A DNA stretch of 64,000 nt from assembly GCF_029201565.1 (NCBI RefSeq), contig NZ_CP104002.1:4121001-4185000 (forward strand), read 5' to 3'. This DNA comes from Devosia sp. SD17-2 (lineage in GTDB: Bacteria; Pseudomonadota; Alphaproteobacteria; Rhizobiales; Devosiaceae). The notes below the pieces were generated by a model. The model did no database searches. It saw only the letters and a list, made by a program, of their open reading frames with translations, and was not told where the DNA came from. Positions 9,807-19,505 of this stretch are shown here, in pieces. Both the position numbers and the translations under genes were made by a program. Each line of letters opens with the position of its first letter. Within the stretch, counting starts at the first letter, position 1.

Positions 9807-11150
9807 TCACGCTGCACGACGGAAGCGCGCGACGAAGAAGCCGTCCATGCCGCCGTCGAGGTTGCGCGGCGACATCGCCGGATGGGTGCGGACAAGTCCG
9901 CTCGGTGTAATCGCCTGTTCGAGCCCCGGGAGTTCTGCCGCCTCGACGGGGTCGAGCGTCAGATCGGAGAAGGTCTTGAGGATCCAATCGACCTGATCCT
10001 CGCCTTCCTGCGGTTCGAGCGAGCAGACGCAATAGATGAGCGTGCCGCCGGGCGCGAGCGCGCGCCGCGCATTGGCGATCAAGGACTGCTGGAGCCGGGC
10101 GCGGCCGGCGATGTCGCTGGCCTGCCGGTGCCACAGCACTTCAGGGTGGCGGCGGAAGGTGCCGGTTGCCGAACAGGGCGCATCGAGCAGGATACCGGCG
10201 AAGGGCGCCGGAGCCGCATAGGTGGCCGCATCGGCAAGGACGATTTCGGGCGTATAGCCGAGGCGGTCCATATTGGTCTTGAGCCGCTCGAGGCGGTGCG
10301 CGTCATTGTCGAGCGCAGTGACCTTGTAGCCGGCCTTGACCAGCTGGGCGGTCTTGCCGCCGGGCGCGGCACAGAGGTCGAGCACGGCGCTCCCCTCGGG
10401 CACGCGGAGGAGCCGCGCCGGCAGAGCAGAGGCAGCATCCTGAACCCACCAGCGCCCCTCGTCATAGGCGGGCAAGGCATCGACAGGACGGTCACGGAAA
10501 GCGATGCGCACGCTGTCGTGGATGAGCTTTTCGGCGCCCAGCGCTTCGATCAGCGCGGAATCTTCGTCCTTGAGCGTGAGGTCAAGCGGCGCACCGGCAA
10601 TCAGCGCATCGGAGAACGCCGTCAGCGCATCGGCCCCATAGGCCTCTGCCCAGATGGTGCGGAAATGTTCGGGAATGAGATCAGCCTCGTCCATCAGCCC
10701 GTAGCGGGCCGAATTGGACTGGGCGCGGCGCAGCACGGCGTTCATCAGGCCAGCGAGATGGCGAGCCTTGGGATCTTTCTTCACCGCCTCGACGGCCAGA
10801 AAGAGCGCGCTGTGGGCGCCGATATCGGGGAGATAGACCAGCTGGGCCAGCGACAGGCGCAACACAGCTTCGAACGAGCCCGAGCGCGGCGGCATGCCCT
10901 TGTCGAGCAATTCGGCGAGCATGATGTTGATCTGGCCCTGACGCACGAGGGCCGTGGTCACCAGCCGATTGGCGAGGCCCCGGTCGCGCCCATCGGCGAG
11001 GTCTTTTTCTCCCAGGGGAGAAAAATGCTCGCCGCCCAGAACGGCGCGAAGCCGTTGGGCAGCGACGAGGCGGAGCTTGAGCCCCGCAGGATCAGGTTTA
11101 AACTTCACGCTGTTCGCCTTGTGTTGCGACACGCCAGGCGCGTCGCGCAT
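9807..11150 (-). CDS. rsmB: RsmB-family rRNA (cytosine-C5) methyltransferase
   Basis: SAM-dependent m5C methyltransferase of the RsmB/Nop2 family, expected to modify C967 of 16S rRNA. An N-terminal NusB-like helical region (RLVAAQRLRAVLGGEHFS onward) is followed by the Rossmann methyltransferase domain with VLDLCAAPGGKTAQL (SAM binding), LDAPCSATG (Pro-Cys motif) and the second catalytic-cysteine motif IYCVCSLEPQE. The ATG at 11150 overlaps the htpX stop codon (TGATG), so the two are coupled; a TTG one codon upstream is also possible. Confidence 0.93.
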   Translation of the reverse strand: MRDAPGVSQHKANSVKFKPDPAGLKLRLVAAQRLRAVLGGEHFSPLGEKDLADGRDRGLANRLVTTALVRQGQINIMLAELLDKGMPPRSGSFEAVLRLSLAQLVYLPDIGAHSALFLAVEAVKKDPKARHLAGLMNAVLRRAQSNSARYGLMDEADLIPEHFRTIWAEAYGADALTAFSDALIAGAPLDLTLKDEDSALIEALGAEKLIHDSVRIAFRDRPVDALPAYDEGRWWVQDAASALPARLLRVPEGSAVLDLCAAPGGKTAQLVKAGYKVTALDNDAHRLERLKTNMDRLGYTPEIVLADAATYAAPAPFAGILLDAPCSATGTFRRHPEVLWHRQASDIAGRARLQQSLIANARRALAPGGTLIYCVCSLEPQEGEDQVDWILKTFSDLTLDPVEAAELPGLEQAITPSGLVRTHPAMSPRNLDGGMDGFFVARFRRAA

Positions 11151-12133
11151 CAACCCCAGGGACCGCGCGTGCCACCGTCATCTTCGGTGCGGCCGGCGGT
11201 CGGCACCCGCCAGCCACCACCAATGTCACGGCCGCTGGAAGCGGGAGCGGGACGGGGCGCGGGTCTTTGTCCCTTATCGTTCAGCTGCATCTCGGCTGCA
11301 AGCCTGCGCAGCGCCTCGATACGGTTGCCGGTGTCGGGATGGGTGGAAAAGAGGTTGTCCATGCGCGCGCCGGAGAGCGGATTGATGATGTACATATGGG
11401 CCATGGCCGGATTGCGCTCGGCCCCGATATTGACTTCGCGCTTGGCATAGGTGGCGATCTTGTTGAGCGCGGAGGCGAGGCCAATCGGGTCGTTGGCGAT
11501 CTCGGCGCCCAGCTTGTCGGCCTCATATTCACGCGTACGGCTGACCGCCATCTGCACGATCATGGCCGCGAGCGGGGCGAGGAACACCATCAGCAGCGCG
11601 CCAATACCGCCCAGCGGATTGTCGCGATTATTGCCGCCACCAAAGAACAGGCCGAACTGGGCCAGCGCCGAAATGGCACCGGCCAACGTCGCCGTAACGG
11701 TCATGGTGAGAGTATCGCGGCTCTTGATATGGGCCAGCTCATGGGCCACGACACCGGCGACTTCGCGGGTATCGAGCGTGCGCAGGAGGCCCGTGGACAC
11801 GGCCACCGCCGCATTATTGGGGTCGCGACCGGTGGCGAAGGCATTGGGCTGATCGGACTGGATGACATAAACGGCCGGGGTCGGAATGCCGGCGCGACGC
11901 GAGAGCGTATCGACCATGTCGTAGAGCTCGGGCACGCGGCTGCGCTCGACCGGCACGGCGTTCTGCATGCGCAGCACCATCTTGTCGGAATTCCAGAAGG
12001 CAAAAAGATTGGTGCCGGCGGCAAACACCAGCGCCATCATCATCCCGCCCGTGCCGCCAAGGAAATAGCCCACCACCATGAACAGGGCGGTCATGGCGGC
12101 GAGAAGCACGAAAGTGCGGAACGTATTGAACAT
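11150..12133 (-). CDS. htpX: Protease HtpX, M48 family zinc metalloprotease
   Basis: HtpX is an inner membrane protease for quality control of misfolded membrane proteins. Start chosen at ATG 12133 ([14 protein letters not shown]), which begins directly with the first transmembrane helix; upstream in-frame sequence looks non-coding. Visible are two N-terminal helices, the zinc motif [10 protein letters not shown], a further pair of hydrophobic segments, and the downstream Glu ligand region [12 protein letters not shown]. The 327-residue length is normal with a Pro-rich C-terminal tail. It is translationally coupled to rsmB. Confidence 0.95.
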   Translation of the reverse strand: MFNTFRTFVLLAAMTALFMVVGYFLGGTGGMMMALVFAAGTNLFAFWNSDKMVLRMQNAVPVERSRVPELYDMVDTLSRRAGIPTPAVYVIQSDQPNAFATGRDPNNAAVAVSTGLLRTLDTREVAGVVAHELAHIKSRDTLTMTVTATLAGAISALAQFGLFFGGGNNRDNPLGGIGALLMVFLAPLAAMIVQMAVSRTREYEADKLGAEIANDPIGLASALNKIATYAKREVNIGAERNPAMAHMYIINPLSGARMDNLFSTHPDTGNRIEALRRLAAEMQLNDKGQRPAPRPAPASSGRDIGGGWRVPTAGRTEDDGGTRGPWG

Positions 12134-12219
12134 CTCGACCCCTTGGGTTGGATAACTTGGGCAATTATGTTGGAACCCAAATGGTTCCGCGCAATCCCCC
12201 TCAGCATCCAAATCCGAGA

Positions 12220-12447
12220 ATGGCCATGTCCGAAAGCGAAATCCCCAAGACAGATGACGGCGAAGAGGTCCCGCCGCCCCGTATTCTCACCCCTGCCGCC
12301 CAGCGGGCGCTGGCAGAGGCCGAGGCCCGGCGCCTCGCCATCGACGCCGCCACAGCCATGGCGCCCAAGGAAAAGGGCGGTCGCGGCGGGCTGGAGCCGG
12401 GCCGCTATGGCGACTGGGAAATCAAAGGGCTCACCTCTGATTTCTAG
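12220..12447 (+). CDS. DUF1674 protein, succinate dehydrogenase assembly factor 4-like
   Basis: A 75-residue protein starting at ATG 12220 (or 12226). The C-terminal block [20 protein letters not shown] is the hallmark of the DUF1674/Sdh8/SDHAF4 family, which in mitochondria helps assemble the flavinated succinate dehydrogenase subunit. The N-terminal half is charged and likely disordered. It is divergent from htpX, the arrangement usual in alphaproteobacteria. The assembly role here is inferred from the family. Confidence 0.85.
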   Translation: MAMSESEIPKTDDGEEVPPPRILTPAAQRALAEAEARRLAIDAATAMAPKEKGGRGGLEPGRYGDWEIKGLTSDF

Positions 12448-12526
12448 GGGTTTGTTCCCGAGTTAACCCGTTTTTCCCCGGCGGACCGGCTGGCGCCACA
12501 CTGATCTCCACCGCAAGGAGATGAGA

Positions 12527-13561
12527 ATGGACCAGACTGCCCGCCTCGAGCTGCCCTTTATTGTTTCCGGGCAGGCGCTCAAATTCATCACCCGTAATGA
12601 GGCGCTGGAGCGTCTCGACATGCTGGTGCAGCCTGTCGTCGAGGACGCCGGGATCACGAGCCCGCCGATGAGCCCCCTGCCCGGCGCGGCCTATATCGTG
12701 CCGACCCTGGCGAGCGGCGCATGGTCTGGCCATGGCGGGGAGATCGCCGCGTACCAGGCCGGCGCCTGGCGCTTTTACGACCCGGCCCCGGGCTGGCAGG
12801 TGTTCGACCGGGAGAGTGGGGCGCTGAAAATCCTCTCGGGCAGCGCCTGGGTTGCCGTCGCGGCGATTGGGGATGGCCTGCCGCAACTGGGGGTGAACGC
12901 CTCGGCTCATGGCACGAACCGGCTTTCACTCGCCAGTGACGCGAGCCTTTTCAGCCATGATGGCGGCGGGCATCAGCTCAAGATCAACAAGGCCGACGCA
13001 GACTATACGGCGAGCCTCCTCTTCCAGAGCAATTGGACCGGCCACGCCGAAATGGGGCTGATGGGCGACACTTCCTGGCGGATAAAGGTCAGCGCGGACG
13101 GCGTGAGCTGGAGCAATGCCATCACCATTGATGCAACGACGGCATTGGTGACATTTGCGGGTGGCCTGCGGCCAGCGAGTGACAACAGCCAGAGTCTTGG
13201 CAGCGGCACGGCGCGCTGGTCGGCGGTCTGGTCTGCCACCGGAACCATCCAAACCTCGGACAGGCGGGAAAAGACCGATATTGTGCCGACCGATCTCGGC
13301 CTCGACTTTGTCTGTTCGCTCAATCCTGTCCGCTTTGCGTGGAAGAGTGGCGAAGGCGGCGTGCACTATGGCCTTCTGGCCCAGGAGGTCGCCGACGCGC
13401 TCGCCAGCGCTGGCGTCAGCGGCTTTGGCGGGCTTGTTCTGGCCGATCCCGATGATCCCGAAAGCCCGCAGGGGCTGCGCTATGACCAGTTCATTGCGCC
13501 GCTGATTGCGGCGGTGCAGGCGCTGACCGAACGGATCACGGCGCTGGAGGCGCGCGCCTGA
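12527..13561 (+). CDS. Tail-fibre-like protein: DUF2793 domain plus S74 intramolecular chaperone
   Basis: A 344-residue protein. The N-terminal part is a DUF2793-like region (LELPFIVSGQALKFITRNEAL; PGAAYIVPTLASGAWSGHGGEIAAYQAGAWRFYDP) as in phage/gene-transfer-agent tail proteins. The C-terminal part is an S74 peptidase/chaperone domain with the self-cleavage motif region TSDRREKTDI and LAQEVADALA, ending in a predicted coiled coil ([14 protein letters not shown]). AAGGAG at 12515-12520 favours the ATG at 12527 over 12521. No other phage genes are adjacent, so it is an orphan. The last 26 bases overlap the convergent TetR gene. Confidence 0.82.
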   Translation: MDQTARLELPFIVSGQALKFITRNEALERLDMLVQPVVEDAGITSPPMSPLPGAAYIVPTLASGAWSGHGGEIAAYQAGAWRFYDPAPGWQVFDRESGALKILSGSAWVAVAAIGDGLPQLGVNASAHGTNRLSLASDASLFSHDGGGHQLKINKADADYTASLLFQSNWTGHAEMGLMGDTSWRIKVSADGVSWSNAITIDATTALVTFAGGLRPASDNSQSLGSGTARWSAVWSATGTIQTSDRREKTDIVPTDLGLDFVCSLNPVRFAWKSGEGGVHYGLLAQEVADALASAGVSGFGGLVLADPDDPESPQGLRYDQFIAPLIAAVQALTERITALEARA

Positions 13562-14138
13562 GCCCGCGCAGCAGCGTCTCGACGGCGACCCGATAGGCGT
13601 CGAGTTCGTCGGCCGGGGCCTGCGCCGCGCGATCAAAGATGGCCGAGAGCAGATGGGCCAGCGGCACGCCGGGGACCGGAGCGATGGTGGCGTCATCGAG
13701 CGCGCATTGCACGCCTTCAATCAGGCTGCGAAGGCCATGGCGGGCATCGATGGCGTCCACCGCCGCGCGGCCCAGCACGGCGGGCGCATCGACCAGCATG
13801 ATCTGCCGGCGGCCCGGCTCCTGCATGGCCGAGAGATAGGCGTTTCCGCCGGCGACCAGCCCGTCAATGGTGTCGGCGGGGGCCCCTGCCCCGTCCGTAG
13901 CCGTGCCGATGGCTGAAGCCACCTCGCCATGCTCGCGCTCCACCACCGCCGCGAACAGCGCCTGTTTGTCGGCAAAATGGTGATAGAGCGCGCCGCGCGT
14001 CACCCCGGCGGCGGCGACGATCTCGGGGGTAGAGGTCGCGGCAAACCCCTTTTCGGCAAAGAGGCCTCGGGCCGCGTCGAGCAACGCCTCGCGGGTTGCG
14101 GCGCGTCGATCTTCCTGCGTGCGCTTCACGTCTTGCAT
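13536..14138 (-). CDS. TetR/AcrR family transcriptional regulator
   Basis: A 200-residue repressor with an N-terminal HTH (residues about 12-58: [23 protein letters not shown]...[20 protein letters not shown]) and a divergent ligand-binding domain. It is divergent from the VOC-fold gene, and two palindromes matching a TetR operator lie in the shared intergenic space. It therefore most likely controls itself and the VOC gene, and possibly the flavoprotein further downstream. Inducer unknown. Confidence 0.93.
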   Translation of the reverse strand: MQDVKRTQEDRRAATREALLDAARGLFAEKGFAATSTPEIVAAAGVTRGALYHHFADKQALFAAVVEREHGEVASAIGTATDGAGAPADTIDGLVAGGNAYLSAMQEPGRRQIMLVDAPAVLGRAAVDAIDARHGLRSLIEGVQCALDDATIAPVPGVPLAHLLSAIFDRAAQAPADELDAYRVAVETLLRGLRRAPPAP

Positions 14139-14185
14139 ACATACAGCCTGTATGTTACCCAGATTGATACATGCAGTCTGTATTT
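14139..14185. promoter_or_regulatory. Probable TetR operator pair
   Basis: ACATACAG-C-CTGTATGT at 14139-14155 is a perfect palindrome with 8-bp arms. ACATGCAG-T-CTGTATTT at 14169-14185 repeats it imperfectly, 30 bases (about three helical turns) further on. They lie immediately upstream of the TetR start and before the VOC gene. Operator function is inferred from symmetry and position. Confidence 0.8.
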
Positions 14186-14213
14186 AACTTCAGGCTTACG
14201 CAAGGAGGACAAA

Positions 14214-14624
14214 ATGCAATTCACCAGTCTTTACCCGCTGATCCAGGTCCGCAACGTGGCGGCGACGTCAAAATTCTACCGCGACCATTTCGGCTTCACC
14301 CCTGTGTTCGAGAGCGACTGGTATGTGCAATTGCGCGGGCCATCGGCGGCCGGGCACGAACTCGCCGTCATCGCCTATGATCATGACTCCATCCCGCCCG
14401 AAGGGCGCGAACCCACCAGGGGCGTCATCCTGTCCTTTGAGGTGGAGGATGCGGCTGCGGACGCCGCCCGGCTGGAAGCGGCGGGCGTGCGCATTGCCCA
14501 GCCCCTGCGCGATGAAGTCTTCGGGCAGCGCCATATGATCGTCGCCGATCCCAATGGCATCCTCATCGACATCATCACCCCGATTGAACCCAACGCGGAC
14601 TGGCTGGCTGCGCAGCAAGGCTGA
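14214..14624 (+). CDS. VOC (glyoxalase/bleomycin-resistance) family protein
   Basis: A 136-residue protein of the vicinal oxygen chelate fold: paired beta-alpha-beta-beta-beta modules seen as [26 protein letters not shown] near the start and [21 protein letters not shown] near the end. Such proteins bind metals and act as lyases, dioxygenases or drug-binding proteins; substrate cannot be told. AGGAG precedes the ATG at 14214 by 7 bases. Its control by the divergent TetR gene is likely. Confidence 0.87.
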   Translation: MQFTSLYPLIQVRNVAATSKFYRDHFGFTPVFESDWYVQLRGPSAAGHELAVIAYDHDSIPPEGREPTRGVILSFEVEDAAADAARLEAAGVRIAQPLRDEVFGQRHMIVADPNGILIDIITPIEPNADWLAAQQG

Positions 14625-14654
14625 CAGACGGAACCTTGACAGAGATCCTTTCAA

Positions 14655-14671
14655 GTAACATTTGTTGTTAC
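14655..14671. promoter_or_regulatory. Inverted repeat upstream of the flavoprotein gene
   Basis: GTAACA-TTTGT-TGTTAC is a perfect 6-bp inverted repeat with 5-base spacer, 57 bases before the flavoprotein ATG. It differs from the TetR operator above, so a different regulator, not seen in this window, may act here. Confidence 0.55.
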
Positions 14672-14727
14672 ATAATACGGAACGGCCGTCGGACGAGCGG
14701 CCATTCCGCCCTTTGAAAGGATTTGCC

Positions 14728-15618
14728 ATGCAGGATGTCGTTATCATCGGAGGCAGCTTTGCCGGGCTGGCCGCCGCCATGCAGCTGGGGCGCGCCCGCC
14801 GAAATGTGACCGTGCTCGACACCGGGCTCAACCGGAACCGCTATGCCGAGGCCGCGCATAATCTGCTGGGGCATGACGGCACGCCGCCGGGCGTATTGCT
14901 GGAGAAAGCACGCGAGCAGGTTGCGGCCTACCCGACCGTCAAACTCGTTTCGGCGCGGGCTGAAAAAGTCTCGGGCGAGCCCGACGCCTTCCGCGTCGAA
15001 ACGGATCTCGGTGACATCATCGAAGGCCGCCGGGTCATTCTCAGCTATGGCATTGTCGATGAATTCCCCGCCATCCCCGGCTTTGCCGAGAGCTGGGGCA
15101 AATCGGTGATCCACTGCCCGTTCTGTCATGGCTATGAAGTGGCCGGAAAACGCTGGGGGCTGGTCTATTCCTCGCCCATGTCGCTCCATGCCACGTCTCT
15201 ATATGGAGACTGGACCGACAAAATTTCGCTCTTTCTCAATGGTCACAGTCTCATCGATGAAGAGCGCAGCAAGCTCGAAAAGCGCGGGATAGAGATCTAT
15301 GGCGCAAAGCTGGCCGCCATCGATCACGTCGACGGATGGCTGCGCAGCGTGAGACTTGAGGACGGCACACATGTCGAGCTCGACGCGCTCTACGCCCATC
15401 CGCGCAACCGGCCCTCCGCCGATATTCATACCCAGCTTGGGCTCGAGACCAAAGAGACGCCGACCGGCATCATGCTGGCGGTGGACGAGCGCGGCACCAC
15501 TTCCCGGCCCGGGATTTATGCCGCTGGCGATCTCGTCAGCGGCATGCATTCGATCAGCTTTGCCATGGCCTCCGCATCGGTGGCGGCCATTGGGGCGCAA
15601 TCTTCGATGCTGGTCTAG
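14728..15618 (+). CDS. NAD(P)/FAD-dependent oxidoreductase, thioredoxin reductase-like
   Basis: A 296-residue flavoprotein. The FAD-binding motif IIGGSFAGLAAAMQLGRARR is at the N-terminus, the redox-active CPFC (in VIHCPFCHGYEVAGK) sits mid-protein, and the second FAD motif GIYAAGDLVSGMHSI is near the end. The central NADP domain is short. This is the class of thioredoxin reductase-like proteins often induced with redox or xenobiotic stress. Start at ATG 14728, preceded by GAAAGG. The 3' end overlaps the convergent aldo/keto reductase by 4 bases. Confidence 0.88.
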   Translation: MQDVVIIGGSFAGLAAAMQLGRARRNVTVLDTGLNRNRYAEAAHNLLGHDGTPPGVLLEKAREQVAAYPTVKLVSARAEKVSGEPDAFRVETDLGDIIEGRRVILSYGIVDEFPAIPGFAESWGKSVIHCPFCHGYEVAGKRWGLVYSSPMSLHATSLYGDWTDKISLFLNGHSLIDEERSKLEKRGIEIYGAKLAAIDHVDGWLRSVRLEDGTHVELDALYAHPRNRPSADIHTQLGLETKETPTGIMLAVDERGTTSRPGIYAAGDLVSGMHSISFAMASASVAAIGAQSSMLV

Positions 15619-16652
15619 CGCAGCCAGCCCTGTGGACGCGGCTGCAGTTCCATCAGCCCGTCCTTGGTGGCTTCATCGATGGCCGCGATCTCCTCGGGCG
15701 TAAAATCGAGATTGTCGAGCGCTCCGAGATTGTCCTTGAGCTGGTCGAGCGTGCGCACGCCGATCAGCGCCGAGGTCATTTCGGGGCGCCGCAGCACCCA
15801 GGCCAGGGCAAGCTGGACCATCGACTGCCCGCGCGAAGCAGCAATTTCCCCGAGGCGATCGACGGCCGCCAGAACCCGTGGCTCGATATGGCTCGCACGC
15901 AGCGAACCTTGCGGATTTTCGCCACGCGTGCCCTCTACCTTGCCCTTGTTGTATTTGCCCGACAGCACGCCCTGCGCCAGCGGCGAAAAGGCAATCATGC
16001 CGATCCCCAGTTCACCGCAGGCGTCGATGGTGTGATCGTCCTCGATCCAGCGATTGAGCACGGAATAGCTGGGCTGATGGAGCGTCGTGGCAACGCCCAT
16101 TTCCTTGAGAATGCGATGGGCCTCGCGGGTCTGGGCTTCCGGGTAGGAAGAGATCCCCACATAGAGCGCCTTGCCCGAGTTCACCGCATGAGCGAGCGCG
16201 CCCATGGTTTCCTCGAGCGGGGTGTCGGGATCGAAGCGGTGGGAATAGAAGATATCGACATAGTCGAGCCCCAGGCGCTTGAGGCTCTGGTCGAGGCTGG
16301 CGAGCACGTATTTGCGGCTTCCCCATTCGCCATAGGGCCCCGGCCACATATTATAGCCCGCCTTGGTCGAGATGATCATCTCGTCGCGATAGGGGCGGAA
16401 GTCGCGGGCCATGACCTGCCCGAACAATTCTTCGGAGGAACCAGCCGGAGGACCGTAATTATTGGCGAGATCGAAATGGGTAATGCCCTTGTCGAAGGCG
16501 TAGCCGAGAATTTCCATGGCCGAGGGATAGTCCCGCGTGCCCCCAAAATTCTGCCACAGCCCCAGGCTGATCGCGGGCAGTTTCAGGCCTGATTTCCCGG
16601 CACGGCGATAGACCATGCTGTCATAGCGTGCGTTATCCGCCCGATAAGTCAT
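15615..16652 (-). CDS. Aldo/keto reductase, YghZ (L-glyceraldehyde 3-phosphate reductase) type
   Basis: A 345-residue NADPH-dependent TIM-barrel oxidoreductase. Seen are FDLANNYGPPAGSSEE (catalytic Asp/Tyr), ISTKAGYNMWPGPYG, DIFYSHRFDPDTPLEET and the coenzyme-binding SALIGVRTLDQL. The MWPGPYGEWGSRKY stretch is characteristic of the YghZ/Gpr subgroup that detoxifies aldehydes. It is convergent with the flavoprotein gene and divergent from trhO. Confidence 0.92.
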   Translation of the reverse strand: MTYRADNARYDSMVYRRAGKSGLKLPAISLGLWQNFGGTRDYPSAMEILGYAFDKGITHFDLANNYGPPAGSSEELFGQVMARDFRPYRDEMIISTKAGYNMWPGPYGEWGSRKYVLASLDQSLKRLGLDYVDIFYSHRFDPDTPLEETMGALAHAVNSGKALYVGISSYPEAQTREAHRILKEMGVATTLHQPSYSVLNRWIEDDHTIDACGELGIGMIAFSPLAQGVLSGKYNKGKVEGTRGENPQGSLRASHIEPRVLAAVDRLGEIAASRGQSMVQLALAWVLRRPEMTSALIGVRTLDQLKDNLGALDNLDFTPEEIAAIDEATKDGLMELQPRPQGWLR

Positions 16653-16743
16653 TTCTCAACTCCCGATGTCTTGCTTTCCTGGCCCCGTGACGCCGGGTGC
16701 CGGCAATGCTATGAGCGGCGCGATGACAAGGATCGACGCCAAG

Positions 16744-17763
16744 ATGGCCCCCACTCTGCCCCAGCACAATCATCCATACAAGGTGATGGCGATCTACAAA
16801 TTCGCCCAATTGCCGGACGCCGAAGCACTGAAATCTCCGCTCGCAGAATTCTGCTGCGGCCGGGATATCAAGGGCACGCTGATCCTGGCGCCCGAGGGCA
16901 TCAATGGCACTGTCGCGGGCAGCCCCGAGGCGATCGACGCGCTGGCGGACTATCTCTTTGTCACCGGCCCATTCGATGACCGGCTGGTCGGCGCCGAGGT
17001 CAAATATTCCTTCGCCGAGACCGCGCCTTTCCTGCGCATGAAGGTGCGCCTCAAGCCCGAGATCGTCACCCTGCGCGCCCCCGAGGCCAATCCGAGCAAG
17101 CAGGTCGGCACCTATGTCGAGCCCGAGGACTGGAACGCCCTGATCGAGCGCAATGACGTGGTGCTGGTCGATACCCGCAATGATTACGAGGTTGGGCTCG
17201 GCACCTTCCAGCGCGCCATCGATCCGGCGACGCAGAGCTTTGTCGAGTTCAAGGATTATGTTGCGCAGAACCTTGATCCCCAGCGTGACAAGAAAGTCGC
17301 CATGTTCTGCACGGGCGGCATTCGCTGCGAGAAGGCTTCGTCCTATCTGCTCAGCCAGGGCTTTGAGGAGGTGTTCCACCTCAAGGGCGGCATTCTGAAG
17401 TATCTCGAGACCGTTCCGGCCGAAGAGAGCCGGTTCAATGGCGAATGCTTCGTGTTCGACGAGCGCGTTTCCGTGGGCCACGGGCTCGAACTGGGCTCGG
17501 CCACGCTCTGCCGCGCCTGCCGCCATCCGCTGACGCCGGCTGACCGCGCCAGCCCCGACTATGCCGAAGGCGTCAGCTGCCCCCATTGCGTGGGCGAGAC
17601 CGACAAGCATGCCGCCGCCGCCGAGCGGCAAAAGCAGATGGAGCTGGGCCGGAAGAAGGGCGTGGCGCATCTCGGCGATGAGGCGGCGCGCATTGCCGCC
17701 GAGCGCAAGGCCGCCAAGCGGGCACAGGCCGAAGCCTCGCGCGAACGCAACAAGGCCGATTAG
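16744..17763 (+). CDS. trhO: tRNA uridine(34) hydroxylase, rhodanese-like
   Basis: TrhO (YceA) hydroxylates uridine 34 in certain tRNAs using O2. The protein has the N-terminal ferredoxin-like region (VMAIYKFAQLPDAE; LILAPEGINGTVAG), a rhodanese domain with the active cysteine in MFCTGGIRCEKASSYLL, and a C-terminal cysteine-rich region (LCRACRHPL; CPHCVGE) followed by a charged helical tail. The start is taken as ATG 16744 (MAPTLPQHNHPYKV); ORF-consistent starts exist as far up as 16666. Function by family. Confidence 0.9.
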   Translation: MAPTLPQHNHPYKVMAIYKFAQLPDAEALKSPLAEFCCGRDIKGTLILAPEGINGTVAGSPEAIDALADYLFVTGPFDDRLVGAEVKYSFAETAPFLRMKVRLKPEIVTLRAPEANPSKQVGTYVEPEDWNALIERNDVVLVDTRNDYEVGLGTFQRAIDPATQSFVEFKDYVAQNLDPQRDKKVAMFCTGGIRCEKASSYLLSQGFEEVFHLKGGILKYLETVPAEESRFNGECFVFDERVSVGHGLELGSATLCRACRHPLTPADRASPDYAEGVSCPHCVGETDKHAAAAERQKQMELGRKKGVAHLGDEAARIAAERKAAKRAQAEASRERNKAD

Positions 17764-17811
17764 GCGAAGAGCCCGGGCGGACATGACCCGCCCGATGGCC
17801 CAATTATGACA

Positions 17812-18654
17812 TCATACCACCGCCGTGGTGCGGCGGCTGGTGAGGACGAGGGAGACGATAAAGCAGGCGCTCATCAGCAGCACGATGGTGGGCGCCGGGG
17901 CGCTATCGATGAAAAAGCTGATATAGACGCCAAGCAGACTGCAGCCGACCGAGATGGCGACGCCCAGCCACAGCATCACCCCGAAACGGCGGGTGAGAAG
18001 GAAGGCAATGGCGCCCGGCGCGATCAGCAGGGCAATGACCAGCACGATGCCAACCGCCTGCAAGGCGCCCACGATGGTGAGGGCGATCATGGCGAGGAGG
18101 CCATAGTGCAGGAGCCGCACAGAAAGGCCGATGGCGCCGGCCTGCTGCGGATCAAAGATGAACAGCATGAGGTCGCGCCATTTGGCGGCGAGCACGGCTG
18201 TGACCACCAGCGCAATGACGCCGGTCTGGATGAGATCGGCCGTGCCCACGCCCAAAATATTGCCGAACAGGATGTGGTCGAGATGGATATCGGTGCGGAT
18301 GGCGGCAAAGAGCACGATCCCGAGCCCGAACAGCCCGGAAAACACCACGCCCATCACCGAATCTTCCTTGATGCGGCTGTGCTCCTTCAAAAATCCCACG
18401 CTGAGCGCACACACCATGCCGGCGATGAAGGCGCCGACGCCGAGCGGCAGGCCGACGAGATAGGCCAGAACCACGCCCGGCAGGACGGCGTGGGAAATGG
18501 CGTCGCCCATCAGCGACCAGCCTTTCAGGACCAGAAAGCAGGAGAGTAGCGCCGTCGGCACCGCGACCAGCACGGCGATGACCATGGCCTGGACCATGAA
18601 GGGAAACTGGAATGGCCAGAGGGCCAGTTCGTACCAGGGGATATCAGGGGTCAT
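17812..18654 (-). CDS. sitD: Manganese/iron ABC transporter, second permease
   Basis: A 280-residue ABC-3 family permease with 8-9 hydrophobic segments; family motifs include KGWSLMGDAISHAVLPGV and VVFSGLFGLGIVLFA. The ATG at 18654 overlaps the upstream permease stop (ATGA). A longer frame reaching to 19452 on the same strand is only an accidental extension: its first half is out of frame with the real sitC. Fourth gene of the sitABCD operon. Confidence 0.92.
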   Translation of the reverse strand: MTPDIPWYELALWPFQFPFMVQAMVIAVLVAVPTALLSCFLVLKGWSLMGDAISHAVLPGVVLAYLVGLPLGVGAFIAGMVCALSVGFLKEHSRIKEDSVMGVVFSGLFGLGIVLFAAIRTDIHLDHILFGNILGVGTADLIQTGVIALVVTAVLAAKWRDLMLFIFDPQQAGAIGLSVRLLHYGLLAMIALTIVGALQAVGIVLVIALLIAPGAIAFLLTRRFGVMLWLGVAISVGCSLLGVYISFFIDSAPAPTIVLLMSACFIVSLVLTSRRTTAVV

Positions 18655-19505
18655 TGCGCATTCTCCCACGCGACGCGGCGCCGCGCCGCCAGCATGCCGT
18701 GCTTGGGGGCAATGAAGAATGCGGTGAGGAAGACGCAGGTCTGCAGCACCACGATGACGCCGCCCGTCGCGCCATCGAGAAAATAGCTGAGATAGGCGCC
18801 CAGGAAACTCGAGAGGACACCCACGGCAATGGCGATGAGGATGAGCCTGGAGAATCGATCGGCGAGGAGATAGGCCGTCGCGCCGGGAGTGACGACCATG
18901 GCGATGACGAGGAAGGCACCGACCGTCTGCATGGCAGCCACAGTTGCCGCACTCAGCAGCGCAAAAAAGATCAGTTTCAGCAGATCGGTCTTGATGCCAA
19001 TGGAGCGGGCGTGGCTCTCGTCGAAAAAGGTGACCATCAGATCCTTCCAGATCACCAGCATGACCGCCAGCGTCACCCCGGAAATGATCACCAGCTGCAG
19101 CGTATCCTCGGGGGTAATCGCAAGAATATTGCCCAGCACGATGGTCTGGATGTCGATGGGCGTCGGCGAGAGCGACACCATGAAGAGGCCGAGCCCGAAA
19201 AAACTCGAAAAGATCAGCCCGATCACGGCGTCTTCGCGCAGCTTGGTGCGCTGGGACAAAAACAGCATGGCCCCTGCCGCGAGCCCGCCGGAGAAGAAGG
19301 CGCCGAGCGAGAACGGCAGGCCCAGCATATAGGCGCCGGCCACGCCGGGCACGATGGAATGGGAGAGCGCATCGCCGATCAGCGACCAGCCCTTGAGCAT
19401 GAGATAGGCCGAGAGGAAGGCGCAGATGCCCCCGACCAAGGCCGAGACCCACATGGCATTGACCATGTAATGGTAGGAAAAAGGCTCGAGCAGGGTCTCG
19501 ATCAT
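18651..19505 (-). CDS. sitC: Manganese/iron ABC transporter, first permease
   Basis: A 284-residue ABC-3 family permease ([62 protein letters not shown]). It has the same fold and length as its neighbour sitD, with which it probably pairs in the membrane. It overlaps both neighbours by 4 bases, so the operon is tightly coupled. Confidence 0.93.
   Translation of the reverse strand: MIETLLEPFSYHYMVNAMWVSALVGGICAFLSAYLMLKGWSLIGDALSHSIVPGVAGAYMLGLPFSLGAFFSGGLAAGAMLFLSQRTKLREDAVIGLIFSSFFGLGLFMVSLSPTPIDIQTIVLGNILAITPEDTLQLVIISGVTLAVMLVIWKDLMVTFFDESHARSIGIKTDLLKLIFFALLSAATVAAMQTVGAFLVIAMVVTPGATAYLLADRFSRLILIAIAVGVLSSFLGAYLSYFLDGATGGVIVVLQTCVFLTAFFIAPKHGMLAARRRVAWENAQ

Noticed and set aside
17812..19452. 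546-residue open frame spanning both sit permeases
   Set aside because: Its first half reads sitC in a wrong frame. The real sitD starts at 18654 with an ATGA overlap.
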